In this document: positions 16,246 through 25,435 of the stretch, piece by piece
Position numbering within the stretch: the stretch's first letter is position 1
Layout: each line of letters starts with the position of its first letter
Source: Kineococcus rhizosphaerae
Lineage (GTDB): Bacteria > Actinomycetota > Actinomycetes > Actinomycetales > Kineococcaceae
Assembly (NCBI RefSeq): GCF_003002055.1
Contig: NZ_PVZF01000008.1
Span: 236,994-300,993 of the forward strand
Direction: 5' to 3'
Length of the DNA stretch: 64,000 nucleotides
Made by a program: the position numbers and the translations under genes
Notes under the pieces: model-generated
Databases searched by the model: none
The model's input: only the letters and a program-made list of their open reading frames with translations
Told to the model about the DNA's origin: nothing

Positions 16246-16293
16246 ACACACCATGTTGTGCCGGTTTTCCACACGGCCCCCTAGGGGTAGTGT
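16246..16293 (+). promoter_or_regulatory. Paired NrdR boxes upstream of nrdHIEF
   Basis: ACACACCATGTTGTGC (16246-16261) and CCCCTAGGGGTAGTGT (16278-16293) each match the 16-base NrdR consensus ACACWATATATWGTGT at about 10 positions. Their starts are 32 bases apart, leaving 16 bases between boxes, the helical phasing characteristic of NrdR operators. They lie 103-150 bases before nrdH. The rest of the 472-base gap (15924-16395) holds the Dabb terminator, AT-richer promoter-like sequence near 16120-16140, and no gene I can support. Confidence 0.75.
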
Positions 16294-16395
16294 TCAGAGC
16301 ACCCCAGCAGGACGGGACTCTGAGCCGAGGTCTCCACGTGGAGCCGAGGCGGCGCTGAACCTGCTCGACAGCACCGAGGGAAGAAGGAACACCCG

Positions 16396-16635
16396 ATGAG
16401 CATCACCGTCTACAGCACGCCGTCGTGCGTGCAGTGCAAGGCGACCTACCGTGCGCTGGACCGCAAGGGCCTGGCCTACGAGGTCGTCGACGTGACGGTC
16501 GACGAGGCCGCGAACGCGCTCGTCCGCTCCCTCGGGTACGTCCAGGCCCCCGTCGTCGTCGCCGGCGAGGACCACTGGTCGGGCTTCCGCCCCGACCGCA
16601 TCGACGCGCTGGCCAAGGCCGCCGTCTCCGTCTGA
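16396..16635 (+). CDS. nrdH: NrdH, glutaredoxin-like electron donor for class Ib ribonucleotide reductase
   Basis: This 79-residue glutaredoxin-fold protein carries the redox motif Cys11-Val-Gln-Cys14. The C-terminal region [23 protein letters not shown] matches the NrdH-specific W-S-G-F-x-P-D motif. NrdH reduces the NrdE active-site disulfide using thioredoxin reductase. The ATG at 16396 follows GAAGAAGGAA. It is first in nrdHIEF, 102 bases after the second NrdR box. Confidence 0.95.
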   Translation: MSITVYSTPSCVQCKATYRALDRKGLAYEVVDVTVDEAANALVRSLGYVQAPVVVAGEDHWSGFRPDRIDALAKAAVSV

Positions 16636-16658
16636 TCCACCTCCGGGGGAGGGGTCCC

Positions 16659-17057
16659 GTGGCACCCGGCGTCGTCTACTTCTCCAGCGTCTCCGGCAAC
16701 ACGCACCGCTTCGTCGACAAGCTCCAGCTGGAGCGGCCGGCCCTGCGGATCCCGCTGCACGCCCGGGACGAACCCCTGCACGTGACCGAGCCGTTCGTCC
16801 TCGTCGTGCCCACGTACGGCGGGGGCAACGGCCAGGGCGCCGTGCCCAAGCAGGTCATCCGCTTCCTCAACGACCCGGTCAACCGCTCCCACCTGCGGGG
16901 TGTCATCGGCGCCGGCAACACGAACTTCGGGGAGCACTACGCCGCGGCCGGCGACGTCATCGCCGCCAAGTGCCAGGTGCCCCACCTCTACCGCTTCGAA
17001 CTCTTCGGGACCCCCGACGACGTGCGCCGCGTGCGCGATGGATTGGACTCTCTGTGA
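16659..17057 (+). CDS. nrdI: NrdI, flavodoxin-like activator of NrdF
   Basis: The 132-residue protein starts [15 protein letters not shown], the FMN phosphate-binding loop of NrdI. It also has VPTYGGG and [18 protein letters not shown], the flavin-binding loop characteristic of the family. NrdI supplies superoxide/oxidant to build the manganese-tyrosyl cofactor in NrdF. GTG 16659 is preceded by GGGGGAGGGG. Its stop overlaps the nrdE start as GTGA, so the subunits are translationally coupled. Confidence 0.95.
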   Translation: MAPGVVYFSSVSGNTHRFVDKLQLERPALRIPLHARDEPLHVTEPFVLVVPTYGGGNGQGAVPKQVIRFLNDPVNRSHLRGVIGAGNTNFGEHYAAAGDVIAAKCQVPHLYRFELFGTPDDVRRVRDGLDSL

Positions 17058-19213
17058 CCCTCACCTCCGACGCTCCCGAGCTGCAGACCGTCCCGGCCCA
17101 GGGGTCGCCCAGCTACCACACGCTGAACGCGATGCTGAACCTCTGGGACGAGGAGGGGAAGATCCAGTTCGGCGCCGACGTCGAGGCCGCGCGGCAGTAC
17201 TTCCTGCAGCACGTCGTCCCGCGCACCCGCACGTTCGACACCTTCGAGGCCCGGCTGGACCACATGGTCGAGGAGGGCTACTACGAGAAGCACGTCCTCG
17301 ACCAGTACCCGCTGGACTTCGTCCGCGCGCTGACCGACCGCGCGCACGCCGCGAAGTTCCGCTTCGCCACGTTCCTGGGCGCCTTCAAGTTCTACACGAG
17401 CTACGCGCTCAAGAGCTTCGACGGCAAGCAGTACCTCGAGAACTTCGAGGACCGCGCCGTCATGACGGCCCTCACCCTGGCGGTGGGCGACCAGCGGCTC
17501 GCCACGGCCATCGTCGACGAGGTCGTCGCCGGCCGCTTCCAGCCCGCGACCCCGACGTTCCTCAACGCCGGAAAGGGCTCGCGCGGAGAGCTCGTCTCCT
17601 GCTTCCTGCTGCGCATCGAGGACGACATGGAGTCCATCGGCCGCAGCATCAACTCCGCCCTGCAGCTGTCCAAGCGCGGTGGCGGTGTCGCCCTGCTGCT
17701 GAGCAACATCCGCGAGTACGGCGCGCCGATCAAGAAGATCCAGAACCAGTCCTCGGGCGTCATCCCCGTGATGAAGCTCCTGGAGGACTCCTTCTCCTAC
17801 GCCAACCAGCTCGGCGCGCGCCAGGGCGCCGGCGCGGTGTACCTGTCGGCGCACCACCCCGACATCATGCGGTTCCTGGACACCAAGCGCGAGAACGCGG
17901 ACGAGAAGATCCGCATCAAGACGCTGTCCCTCGGGGTCGTCGTCCCGGACATCACCTTCGAGCTCGCGAAGAACAACGAGCCGATGCACCTGTTCTCCCC
18001 GTACGACGTGGAACGCGTGTACGGCAAGCCCTTCGGCGACGTCCCCGTCTCCGAGCACTACCGCGAGATGGTGGCCGACGACCGGATCCGCAAGACGCAG
18101 ATCTCGGCGCGCGACTTCTTCCAGACCCTCGCCGAGCTGCAGTTCGAGTCCGGCTACCCCTACATCGTGTTCGAGGACACGGTGAACCGGGCGAACCCGA
18201 TCGCCGGCCGCATCAACATGTCGAACCTGTGCTCGGAGATCCTGCAGGTCAACACGCCCAGCACGCTGGCCGAGGACCTGACGTACTCCGAGATCGGCAA
18301 GGACATCTCCTGCAACCTCGGCTCGCTCAACATCGCCCTGGCGATGGACGGCGGGAACCTCGGGCAGACCGTCGAGACCGCGATCCGCGCGCTCACCGCC
18401 GTGTCCGTCGCCAGCGACATCCAGTCCGTGCCTTCCATCGCCCACGGGAACGCCAAGTCCCACGCGATCGGCCTCGGGCAGATGAACCTGCACGGCTACC
18501 TGGCCCGCGAGCGCGTGCACTACGGCAGCCCCGAGAGCATCGACTTCACCAACGTGTACTTCGCCGCGGTGCTGTTCCACGCCCTGCGCGCCAGCAACGC
18601 CATCGCGATCGAGCAGGGGGCGACGTTCGAGGGGTTCGAGAACTCGAAGTACGCCGACGGCTCGTTCTTCGACCGCTACGTCGAGAACGACTTCCTGCCG
18701 ACGACGGAGCGCGTCGAGCAGCTGTTCGCCCAAGCCGGCATCGCGTTGCCGACGCGCGCCGAGTGGGCCGACCTGAAGGCGAAGGTCGTCGAGCACGGCA
18801 TCTTCAACCAGAACCTGCAGGCGGTCCCGCCGACGGGCTCGATCAGCTACATCAACAACTCGACCTCCTCGATCCACCCGATCGCCTCCAAGATCGAGAT
18901 CCGCAAGGAGGGCAAGCTCGGCCGCGTCTACTACCCGGCGCCGTTCATGACGAACGACAACCTGGAGTACTACGAGGACGCGTACGAGATCGGCCCCGAG
19001 AAGATCATCGACGTCTACGCCGCGGCCACGCAGCACGTCGACCAGGGCATGTCGCTGACGCTGTTCTTCAAGGACACCGCCACCACCCGCGACATCAACC
19101 GCGCGCAGATCTACGCGTGGCGCAAGGGCATCAAGACGATCTACTACATCCGGATCCGGCAGATGGCCCTGGAGGGCACCGAGGTCGAGGGCTGCGTCAG
19201 CTGCATGCTCTGA
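17054..19213 (+). CDS. nrdE: Class Ib ribonucleoside-diphosphate reductase, alpha subunit NrdE
   Basis: The 719-residue catalytic subunit converts NDPs to dNDPs. Catalytic cysteines are visible at Cys183 (VSCFLL) and the thiyl-radical Cys393 in NLCSE. The radical-transfer tyrosines Tyr697-Tyr698 (TIYYIRIR) and the C-terminal redox pair Cys714/Cys717 in CVSCML are also present. No ATP-cone domain precedes the catalytic core, as expected for class Ib. The length matches the family. GTG 17054 overlaps the nrdI stop. It is cotranscribed with nrdF 34 bases downstream. Confidence 0.97.
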   Translation: MTLTSDAPELQTVPAQGSPSYHTLNAMLNLWDEEGKIQFGADVEAARQYFLQHVVPRTRTFDTFEARLDHMVEEGYYEKHVLDQYPLDFVRALTDRAHAAKFRFATFLGAFKFYTSYALKSFDGKQYLENFEDRAVMTALTLAVGDQRLATAIVDEVVAGRFQPATPTFLNAGKGSRGELVSCFLLRIEDDMESIGRSINSALQLSKRGGGVALLLSNIREYGAPIKKIQNQSSGVIPVMKLLEDSFSYANQLGARQGAGAVYLSAHHPDIMRFLDTKRENADEKIRIKTLSLGVVVPDITFELAKNNEPMHLFSPYDVERVYGKPFGDVPVSEHYREMVADDRIRKTQISARDFFQTLAELQFESGYPYIVFEDTVNRANPIAGRINMSNLCSEILQVNTPSTLAEDLTYSEIGKDISCNLGSLNIALAMDGGNLGQTVETAIRALTAVSVASDIQSVPSIAHGNAKSHAIGLGQMNLHGYLARERVHYGSPESIDFTNVYFAAVLFHALRASNAIAIEQGATFEGFENSKYADGSFFDRYVENDFLPTTERVEQLFAQAGIALPTRAEWADLKAKVVEHGIFNQNLQAVPPTGSISYINNSTSSIHPIASKIEIRKEGKLGRVYYPAPFMTNDNLEYYEDAYEIGPEKIIDVYAAATQHVDQGMSLTLFFKDTATTRDINRAQIYAWRKGIKTIYYIRIRQMALEGTEVEGCVSCML

Positions 19214-19226
19214 GCGTGCCGGCTGA

Positions 19227-20219
<993 letters not shown>

Positions 20220-20222
20220 CCC

Positions 20223-20255
20223 CCTGACCCCCGCCTCTCAGGGGCGGGGGTCAGG
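20223..20255. terminator. Terminator of the nrd operon
   Basis: Thirteen perfect base pairs (20223-20235 with 20243-20255) enclose a 7-base loop, beginning 4 bases after the nrdF stop. The convergent protease gene ends 21 bases further on, so it may act in both directions. Confidence 0.85.
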
Positions 20256-20275
20256 TGACCTCTCCCGCGGCCTGC

Positions 20276-21310
20276 TCACGCCAGTTCGCGGGGTACGACG
20301 ACGACGTCGACGAGCGCCCCGTTGCGCCACACCGTGATCTCCACCGGGTGGTCGATCGCGCCCTCCACCATGCGCCGCTGGATCTGCGTCGTCGACGTCA
20401 CCAAGTCCCCGGCCAGTGAGATCACGAGGTCGCCGCGGCGCAGCCCCGCGACCGCGGCCGGTGAGCCCTCGACCACGCCGGCGACCTGCATGCCCGTCGG
20501 GGTCCCGACCTTGGCCGCCACCACCGGTGGCAGCGTGACCTGCGCGCCGGCGACGCCCAGCCAGGCGCGCCGGAACCGTCCGGTGCTCATGAGCGCGCCG
20601 ACGATCTCACGGGTCGTGGAGTTGACCGGGACCGCCAGCCCTAGGCCCACCCCGGCGACGGCGGTGTTCACTCCGACCATCCGCCCGTGCGCGTCCGCGA
20701 GCACCCCGCCGGAGTTCCCCGGGTTCAGGGCCGCGTCGGTCTGCACGACCTCGTCGACGACGCGGCCGGCGCGGGTCGGCAGCGAGCGCCCCAGCGCCGA
20801 GACGATCCCGGCCGTGACGCTGCCGGCCAGTCCCAGCGGGTTGCCCAGGGCGACGACGAGCTGACCGACCTGCAGGTGCGAGGCGTCCCCGAGCTCGACG
20901 GGGGAGGGGACGTCGCCGCGGGCGCGCAGGACGGCCAGGTCGGACAGCGGGTCGCGGCCCACGACGTCGGCGCGGACCGAGGTCCCGTCGCCGAAGGCGG
21001 TGTCCACGACGTCGGCGCCCTCGACGACGTGGGCGCTGGTGAGCAGGAAGCCGTCGGAGGTGATCACCGACGCGCTGCCGCCACCGGTCCCGCGGGCGTT
21101 GCGCACGGCCACGCTCGCGACGCTCGGCAGCACCGTGCGGGCGACGCGGGTGACCACCTCGGAGTAGGCGTCCAGCGCCTGCGCGTCGGGGGACTGCGCA
21201 CCCGGGGCCCGGGGATCGTCGGTCGTCATGGAGGGCTCAGCGTCGGCCGGCCGGCCGGCGTTCCCCCGTTCACCCTGGGCGGAGCGGTTCTCGCGGGTGG
21301 TGCGGGTCAC
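20276..21310 (-). CDS. HtrA/DegP-like serine protease with PDZ domain, no signal peptide
   Basis: The 344-residue protein has a trypsin-like domain with the triad His94 (TSAHVVEG), Asp124 (DPLSDLAVL) and Ser200 (NPGNSGG), followed by a PDZ domain at about 245-340 (GVVEGSPAAVAGLRRGDLVISLAG). The usual actinobacterial HtrA membrane anchor is absent: the first 45 residues are polar, so the enzyme may be cytosolic. The start is GTG 21310 or ATG 21229; neither has a convincing ribosome site. It is divergent from the iron-binding lipoprotein gene. Confidence 0.88.
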   Translation of the reverse strand: MTRTTRENRSAQGERGNAGRPADAEPSMTTDDPRAPGAQSPDAQALDAYSEVVTRVARTVLPSVASVAVRNARGTGGGSASVITSDGFLLTSAHVVEGADVVDTAFGDGTSVRADVVGRDPLSDLAVLRARGDVPSPVELGDASHLQVGQLVVALGNPLGLAGSVTAGIVSALGRSLPTRAGRVVDEVVQTDAALNPGNSGGVLADAHGRMVGVNTAVAGVGLGLAVPVNSTTREIVGALMSTGRFRRAWLGVAGAQVTLPPVVAAKVGTPTGMQVAGVVEGSPAAVAGLRRGDLVISLAGDLVTSTTQIQRRMVEGAIDHPVEITVWRNGALVDVVVVPRELA

Positions 21311-21349
21311 GCGGTCGCGTCCCCACGAGCCACCGGAGGGTGTCCTTGG

Positions 21350-21368
21350 TTAGGTTAGGCTGCGCTCG
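21350..21368 (+). promoter_or_regulatory. IdeR/DtxR-type iron box
   Basis: TTAGGTTAGGCTGCGCTCG matches the 19-base IdeR/DtxR consensus TTAGGTTAGGCTAACCTAA at 14 positions, perfectly in the first 12. It abuts the GTG start of the siderophore-binding protein gene. Ferrous-iron-loaded repressor here would shut off iron uptake. The start codon overlaps the last base of the box and there is no ribosome site, so the transcript may be leaderless. Confidence 0.75.
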
Positions 21369-22396
21369 TGCATCGCCGATCCTTCCTCGCCGCCCTGGCC
21401 GCCTCGGGCGCTCTGACCACCCTCGCCGCCTGCGGCGCGGACGACACGACGACGGAGGGATCGGCCGCGGCCACCTCGTCGGCCGCGCCGACGGGTGGGG
21501 GCACGTTCCCCGTCACCGTCGAGCACAAGCTGGGGTCCACGACCGTCGAGCAGGCCCCCACCCGGATCGTCACCGTCGGGTACAACGAGGAGGACTTCGT
21601 CCTGGCCCTCGGCCTCACCCCCGTCGGGACGCGCACGCCGCTGGGCAGCTACGACGCCGCGAAGCGGCCGTGGGCGGCGGGCAAGGTCCCCGCGGGCGGG
21701 TTCCCCTCCGTCGGGCAGTCCGAGCTCGACTTCGAGGCCATCGCCGCGCTCCAGCCGGACCTCATCATCGGCACGTACGCCTACCTGACGGAGGCGGACT
21801 ACAAGACCCTCACCGCCATCGCCCCGACCATCGGCGACGCCATCCCCGAGGGGCAGGGGGCCGACTCGAAGGCCGCGGCGAGCTGGCAGACCGAGCTGAC
21901 CGTCATCGCCCGCGCGCTGGGCAAGGAGACCGAGGCCGCGTCCCTCGTCGACGAGGTCGACGCCGACTTCGCCGACGCCGTCGCGGCCCACCCCGGGTTC
22001 AAGGGCAAGACCGTCAGCGTCGTCCTGTTCAACGAGTCGTACTACCCGCTGGACTCCACCGACCCGCGCGGGAACTTCTTCCTGCAGTTCGGGTTCGAGG
22101 AGAACACGGCCGTCGACCCGGCGGGCCTGAGCGAGGAGCAGGTCCCGCTGCTGGACACCGACGTCCTCGTCGTCCTCGGCCGCAGCGCCGCGGAGTTCGC
22201 CGCGAACCCCGTCGCCGCGGCGCTGAAGGTCGTCACCGAGGGCCGCACCGTCTACGTCCCGACGTTCGACACCGACTTCGCCGGCGCCCTGGGCAACTCC
22301 AGCCCGATCTCTCTGCCGTTCGCCGTCGAGAAGGCCACCCCGGTCCTGGCCGCGGCCACCGACGGCGACCCGGCCACGGTGCCCGCGACCCTCTGA
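21368..22396 (+). CDS. Iron-siderophore ABC transporter substrate-binding lipoprotein
   Basis: The 342-residue protein has a lipoprotein signal with a twin-Arg-like start (HRRSFLAAL) and lipobox LAAC, giving lipidated Cys22. A FepB/FecB-type periplasmic-binding fold follows: PTRIVTVGYNEEDFVLALGLTPVG, ALQPDLIIGTYAYLTE, a long central helix, then the second lobe. It would capture ferric siderophores outside the membrane; no permease or ATPase genes adjoin, so it must use a transporter elsewhere. An IdeR-type box directly before the start indicates iron repression. A hairpin terminator follows. Confidence 0.92.
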   Translation: MHRRSFLAALAASGALTTLAACGADDTTTEGSAAATSSAAPTGGGTFPVTVEHKLGSTTVEQAPTRIVTVGYNEEDFVLALGLTPVGTRTPLGSYDAAKRPWAAGKVPAGGFPSVGQSELDFEAIAALQPDLIIGTYAYLTEADYKTLTAIAPTIGDAIPEGQGADSKAAASWQTELTVIARALGKETEAASLVDEVDADFADAVAAHPGFKGKTVSVVLFNESYYPLDSTDPRGNFFLQFGFEENTAVDPAGLSEEQVPLLDTDVLVVLGRSAAEFAANPVAAALKVVTEGRTVYVPTFDTDFAGALGNSSPISLPFAVEKATPVLAAATDGDPATVPATL

Positions 22397-22409
22397 GCCT
22401 CCCGCGCAG

Positions 22410-22429
22410 CGCACCCGTCGGCGGGTGCG
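22410..22429. terminator. Hairpin after the siderophore-binding protein gene
   Basis: CGCACCCG (22410-22417) and CGGGTGCG (22422-22429) pair perfectly over a TCGG tetraloop, 13 bases after the stop. Confidence 0.65.
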
Positions 22430-22511
22430 GTGCCGTGGGGCGCGCGGATCGTCCACAATGGTCCCCGCACGTGCAGCCCGGGGCGTGCCGACGGGATCCG
22501 AGGGGACGATC

Positions 22512-22530
22512 AGCCGACCGCCGGTCGGCT
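22512..22530 (+). promoter_or_regulatory. Palindrome/stem-loop in the leader of the GAF-ANTAR gene
   Basis: AGCCGACCG-C-CGGTCGGCT has perfect 9-base arms and ends 4 bases before the GGGAGG ribosome site region of the GAF-ANTAR gene. It may be a DNA operator or an RNA hairpin affecting expression. ANTAR proteins act on paired stem-loops, so RNA-level autoregulation is conceivable; only one clear stem is seen here. Confidence 0.5.
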
Positions 22531-22546
22531 CCGTGGGAGGGCTTGC

Positions 22547-23257
22547 GTGGACGTGCGCGCCGACGCGGTCGCTGCTGCCGTGAACGACATCGCACAGGTG
22601 CTCGCCGAGCACGGCGACCCGCTCGACCTGGCCCACCGCCTCGTGCGGCACTGCGCCGACCTGCTGTCCGCCTCGGCCGTAGGGCTGCTCGTCGAGGACA
22701 GCGACAAGGACCTGCAGCTGCTGGCCTGCACCTCCAGCGAGGTCAGCGTCATCGAACTGTTCCAGGTCCGGACCCAGCAGGGCCCGTGCATCGAGGCCTA
22801 CCGGACGGGGTCCGTCGTCTCGGTCGCCACCGCCGCCGAGCTCGCGGCCACCTGGCCCGAGTTCGCCCGCCAGGCCGCCGGGGTGGGCGTCGTGGCGGTG
22901 CACACCGTCCCCGTGCACAGCGACGGGCGGACCATCGGGGCCCTGAACCTGTTCCGCGACCACGAGGGTGCCTACTCGGCCGTCGAGTCCGACGTCGCCC
23001 ACGCCATGGCCTCCTTCGGCGCCGTCGGCATCACCCAGCTCGAGCACGTCGCCGAGGGCGCGCGGGTGCAGGCGCAGCTGCAGGAGGCCCTCGACAGCCG
23101 GATCGTCCTGGAGCAGGCCAAGGGCGCCCTCGCCCAGCGCTACCGCGTCCACCCCGACGACGCGTTCCGGCGGTTGCGGGCGCAGGCCCGCGCCGAGCGG
23201 CGGCGGTTGCGCGACGTCGCCCAGGAGATCGTCGACGAGCTCGACCGGCCCGCCTGA
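22547..23257 (+). CDS. GAF-ANTAR domain regulator (RNA-binding antiterminator type)
   Basis: The 236-residue protein has a GAF domain at about 10-150 (CADLLSASAVGLLVED, QGPCIEAYRTGSVVSV, HTVPVHSDGRTIGALNLF). A C-terminal ANTAR domain follows (about 165-232: LDSRIVLEQAKGALAQRYRVHPDDAFRRLRAQAR, LRDVAQEIVD), including the AKG and YRV/DAF residues of the three-helix RNA-binding fold. ANTAR domains stop transcription termination by binding dual hexaloop RNA hairpins. GTG 22547 has GGGAGG 6 bases upstream. It overlaps nothing and ends 4 bases from the convergent channel gene. The GAF ligand is unknown. Confidence 0.92.
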   Translation: MDVRADAVAAAVNDIAQVLAEHGDPLDLAHRLVRHCADLLSASAVGLLVEDSDKDLQLLACTSSEVSVIELFQVRTQQGPCIEAYRTGSVVSVATAAELAATWPEFARQAAGVGVVAVHTVPVHSDGRTIGALNLFRDHEGAYSAVESDVAHAMASFGAVGITQLEHVAEGARVQAQLQEALDSRIVLEQAKGALAQRYRVHPDDAFRRLRAQARAERRRLRDVAQEIVDELDRPA

Positions 23258-23261
23258 GCCC

Positions 23262-23900
23262 TCAGTCGAGTTCCTCGGGCGACTGCAGGGTCGCCCGCGG
23301 CGCCCGCCAGCCCCGCAGCAGGCCGCCGGTGCGAAGTCCCGCGCACACGACGCCGCCGGCGAAGGCCGCCACGCCCGCGGAGATCCCCAGCAGCGGGCCG
23401 ACGACGGCGACGACCGCGCCCAGCAGCGCGGGCACGGCGTACAGCCCGCCGGTCAGGATGCTGGGGACCTTGCGCACCAGGACGTCGCGCATCGTCCCGC
23501 CGCCGACGCCGGTCAGCCCGCCGAGCAGGATCGCCTGCCCCGGGTCGATCCCCGCGTCGACGGCCAGCTGCGCGCCGGTCACGGCGAACAGCGACAACCC
23601 GATCGTGTCGAAGACGACGATGGGCCGCGCCATCCGCGCCAGCAGCCGGTGCCCCCAGAACGCCACGAGCGCGCCCCCCGTGGCGGTCGCCAGGTAGTAC
23701 CAGGTCCGGAACGTCGCCGGGGGCAGCTCGCCGAGCAGGACGTCGCGCAGGATCCCGCCGCCGACCGCCGTCACGATCCCGAGCGCCACCACGCCGAACA
23801 GGTCCAGGTGCGTCGAGCGCATCGCGACCAGCGCGCCGTCGAGGGCGAAGGCGAAGACCCCGACGAGTTCGAGCAGGAGGAGGAAGCCCTGAGCAGTCAC
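23262..23900 (-). CDS. TRIC-type cation channel family (UPF0126) membrane protein
   Basis: The 212-residue membrane protein contains two repeats of a three-helix unit, each with the family motif G-G-G-x-x-R-D: VGGGILRDVLLGELP and VGGGTMRDVLVRKVP. Seven hydrophobic spans are predicted. Prokaryotic TRIC proteins form trimeric monovalent cation channels. GTG 23900 is the start. The neighbours give no clue to its role. Confidence 0.9.
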   Translation of the reverse strand: MTAQGFLLLLELVGVFAFALDGALVAMRSTHLDLFGVVALGIVTAVGGGILRDVLLGELPPATFRTWYYLATATGGALVAFWGHRLLARMARPIVVFDTIGLSLFAVTGAQLAVDAGIDPGQAILLGGLTGVGGGTMRDVLVRKVPSILTGGLYAVPALLGAVVAVVGPLLGISAGVAAFAGGVVCAGLRTGGLLRGWRAPRATLQSPEELD

Positions 23901-24011
23901 TCCGGCGATTCTGCCGCCTCCCGCACGGCTGCACGGTCGGTGCCGGGCGGGTGGCTCACCCGTCGCTGCGTCCTGGCCGCTGAGGTGAGCAGCCGAGGAG
24001 AGGAGTGCGGG

Positions 24012-24158
24012 ATGCCGTTCTCGTTCCGCTGGTCGAAGAGCCCCGGCCCGGGGGTCAGCGTCGACGTCGGCCGGACTCGTCCCGCGCGCAGCGGTTCGTG
24101 GGGACCGGTCCCCGAGGTGGGTGGAGACGCCTGGGTGGACGGAACCCCGGCACCGTGA
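24012..24158 (+). CDS. Small DUF4236-like protein, 48 aa
   Basis: This 48-residue ORF begins MPFSFRWSKSPGPGVSVDVG, resembling the start of DUF4236 proteins (aromatic-basic repeat, then PGPGV and a glycine-ended strand). A good ribosome site (AGGAGAGGAG) precedes ATG 24012. The stop codon lies in the loop of the following 12-bp hairpin. Members of this family are short, predicted beta-rich and of unknown function. It stands alone between divergent and convergent neighbours. Confidence 0.6.
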   Translation: MPFSFRWSKSPGPGVSVDVGRTRPARSGSWGPVPEVGGDAWVDGTPAP

Positions 24159-24173
24159 GGAGCCGGGGTTCCG
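24140..24173. terminator. Bidirectional terminator containing a stop codon in its loop
   Basis: Twelve perfect pairs (24140-24151 with 24162-24173) surround a 10-base loop that includes the TGA of the 48-aa gene at 24156-24158. It lies 21 bases from the end of the convergent secreted protein gene. Confidence 0.75.
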
Positions 24174-24194
24174 CGGCCTGCAGGAGCGAGTAGC

Positions 24195-25130
24195 TCAGAA
24201 GGTGAGGTCGGTGTTCACGGGACCGGTGTACGTGCCGAGGAGGACGCCGGTGGACCAGCCCTCGGGGGTGAGTTGCCAGCGGTTGACGGTGACCTTCGTG
24301 GCGTGCAGGCGGGTGAAGGTGGCGGACTCGCCGTCCCGGCACGTCAGGTACGCGGACGGGGTGCCGTAGTTGTACTTGCGGATCGAGTTGGGGTCGATCG
24401 TCCCGGCGCCTGCGGAGGTGACGCCGGCGGGCGCTTCAGCGACACCGGACCAGCTGAAGGGCGAGCTCTCGCCGTAGCGGAAGCTGCCGGCGCCGTACTC
24501 ACCGATGTACGTCTCGGTCCCCGGGCGGGACACCTCCTTGCCCTGGGCGTCGTAGCTGACGCAGGAGGCGTAGGCGGAGCCGGAGACGGAACTCGCGAGC
24601 CCCGTCTTCTGGGCGAGTTTGGAGAGCGTGGCGCTCACGGCGCGTCCGGTGGCGCTAGCGCCGGTGACGACGGTGGGTCTGGCGGTGACGGTGAACGTCG
24701 TCTTGGTGCGGTTGTTGCCCTCGTCGGACTCGGCGATGCGGGCGGCGTCGTCGACGAACGCCAGGATCTCGTGGGACCCGGCGGTCGCGGTCCAGGTGCT
24801 GGAACCGGTGGGCCCGCCGACCGCGTAGACGGTGGTCGACTCCCCGGGAGCCAGCGATGAGGTGTCGTTGTCGGACCAGGTGCGCAGCTTCCCGTCGACC
24901 TGGAAACCGACGCCGTGGACGACCCCGGCCGGAGTGGGTGCGGTGCCCCGGTTCTTGATGACGGCTCGGAACGTGAGCTGCTGGCCGGCGGCGACGGCCT
25001 GCGGTGCCCAGGCCACCGAGGTGACGACGAGGTCAGGTTTCGCGGGTGCGGCCTGGGCGGTGCCTGCCCCCAGCAGGCCGGCGCCGAGGGCCGCTGCGGC
25101 GGCCAGCGTGACGGTTCGAGTGATGCGCAT
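24195..25130 (-). CDS. Secreted CARDB-domain-like protein
   Basis: The 311-residue protein begins with a Sec signal peptide (MRITRTVT, hydrophobic core, AQA|A near residue 27). A CARDB-like immunoglobulin fold follows at about 30-140 (PDLVVTSVAWAPQAVAAGQQLTFRAVIKNRG, DDAARIAESDEGNNRTKTTFTV). The C-terminal half (about 145-311) is beta-rich with three Cys and is not recognised. ATG 25130 was chosen because GGGGGGA sits just upstream; a frame start at 25142 would lie in that ribosome site. A cell-surface or extracellular binding role is likely. Just upstream is the attL end of the integrated element. Confidence 0.78.
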   Translation of the reverse strand: MRITRTVTLAAAAALGAGLLGAGTAQAAPAKPDLVVTSVAWAPQAVAAGQQLTFRAVIKNRGTAPTPAGVVHGVGFQVDGKLRTWSDNDTSSLAPGESTTVYAVGGPTGSSTWTATAGSHEILAFVDDAARIAESDEGNNRTKTTFTVTARPTVVTGASATGRAVSATLSKLAQKTGLASSVSGSAYASCVSYDAQGKEVSRPGTETYIGEYGAGSFRYGESSPFSWSGVAEAPAGVTSAGAGTIDPNSIRKYNYGTPSAYLTCRDGESATFTRLHATKVTVNRWQLTPEGWSTGVLLGTYTGPVNTDLTF

Positions 25131-25242
25131 GGTTCCCCCCATGAGTGCTGGGCCACGACTGTGTGCCCGGTGCGCACTGTAGGGGTAGGTGGCTCAGCCG
25201 GGCGTGACCCCACAACGGGGGACAGGCGGGCGGGTCGGGAGG

Positions 25243-25286
25243 GTGGGCCCCCAGGGGATCGAACCCTGAACCCGCGGATTAAAAGT
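25243..25286. repeat. attL, 44-bp direct repeat (tRNA-Lys 3' fragment)
   Basis: This copy is identical to 34292-34335, then diverges (A at 25287 versus C at 34336). It contains the tRNA-Lys sequence from the anticodon loop to the 3' end only, so it is the displaced original tRNA end left by integration. The gene-free stretch 25131-25572 holds this site, the integrase arm repeats and otherwise nothing I can support. Confidence 0.95.
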
Positions 25287-25404
25287 ACCGGGCCAGAGAT
25301 ACCGGATGGTGTCGCGGAATGACGTTGGATACCTAAACCCGCAGGTCAGAGGCCCTATCGGTGTCGCGGCGTGTCGCCCGATACCGGGCGATGACGGAGC
25401 CTCT

Positions 25405-25435
25405 GCTACCAGTCGCGCTACCAGTCTGCTACCAG
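25405..25435. repeat. Probable integrase arm-site repeats, left end
   Basis: Three copies of GCTACCAG(T) start at 25405, 25417 and 25428, spaced 11-12 bases, about one helical turn. The same motif with the same spacing recurs at the right end (34223 and 34234). Short phased direct repeats flanking att are typical arm-type binding sites of tyrosine integrases. Confidence 0.65.

Noticed and set aside
16220..16300. Possible cobalamin riboswitch before the ribonucleotide reductase operon
   Set aside because: No B12-box-like core sequence is visible, and the dyads fit the NrdR box pair with correct phasing.
25243..25286. Possible second tRNA-Lys gene
   Set aside because: Only the 3' part of the tRNA is present; the D-arm, 5' acceptor strand and 5' anticodon stem are missing, so it is attL.
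24915..25322. Plus-strand frame ending in an integrase-like tail at attL
   Set aside because: Only the last residues resemble the integrase end because the frame crosses the 44-bp att copy; upstream is antisense of the secreted protein gene. It is not a gene, but shows the tail the integrase would gain on excision.
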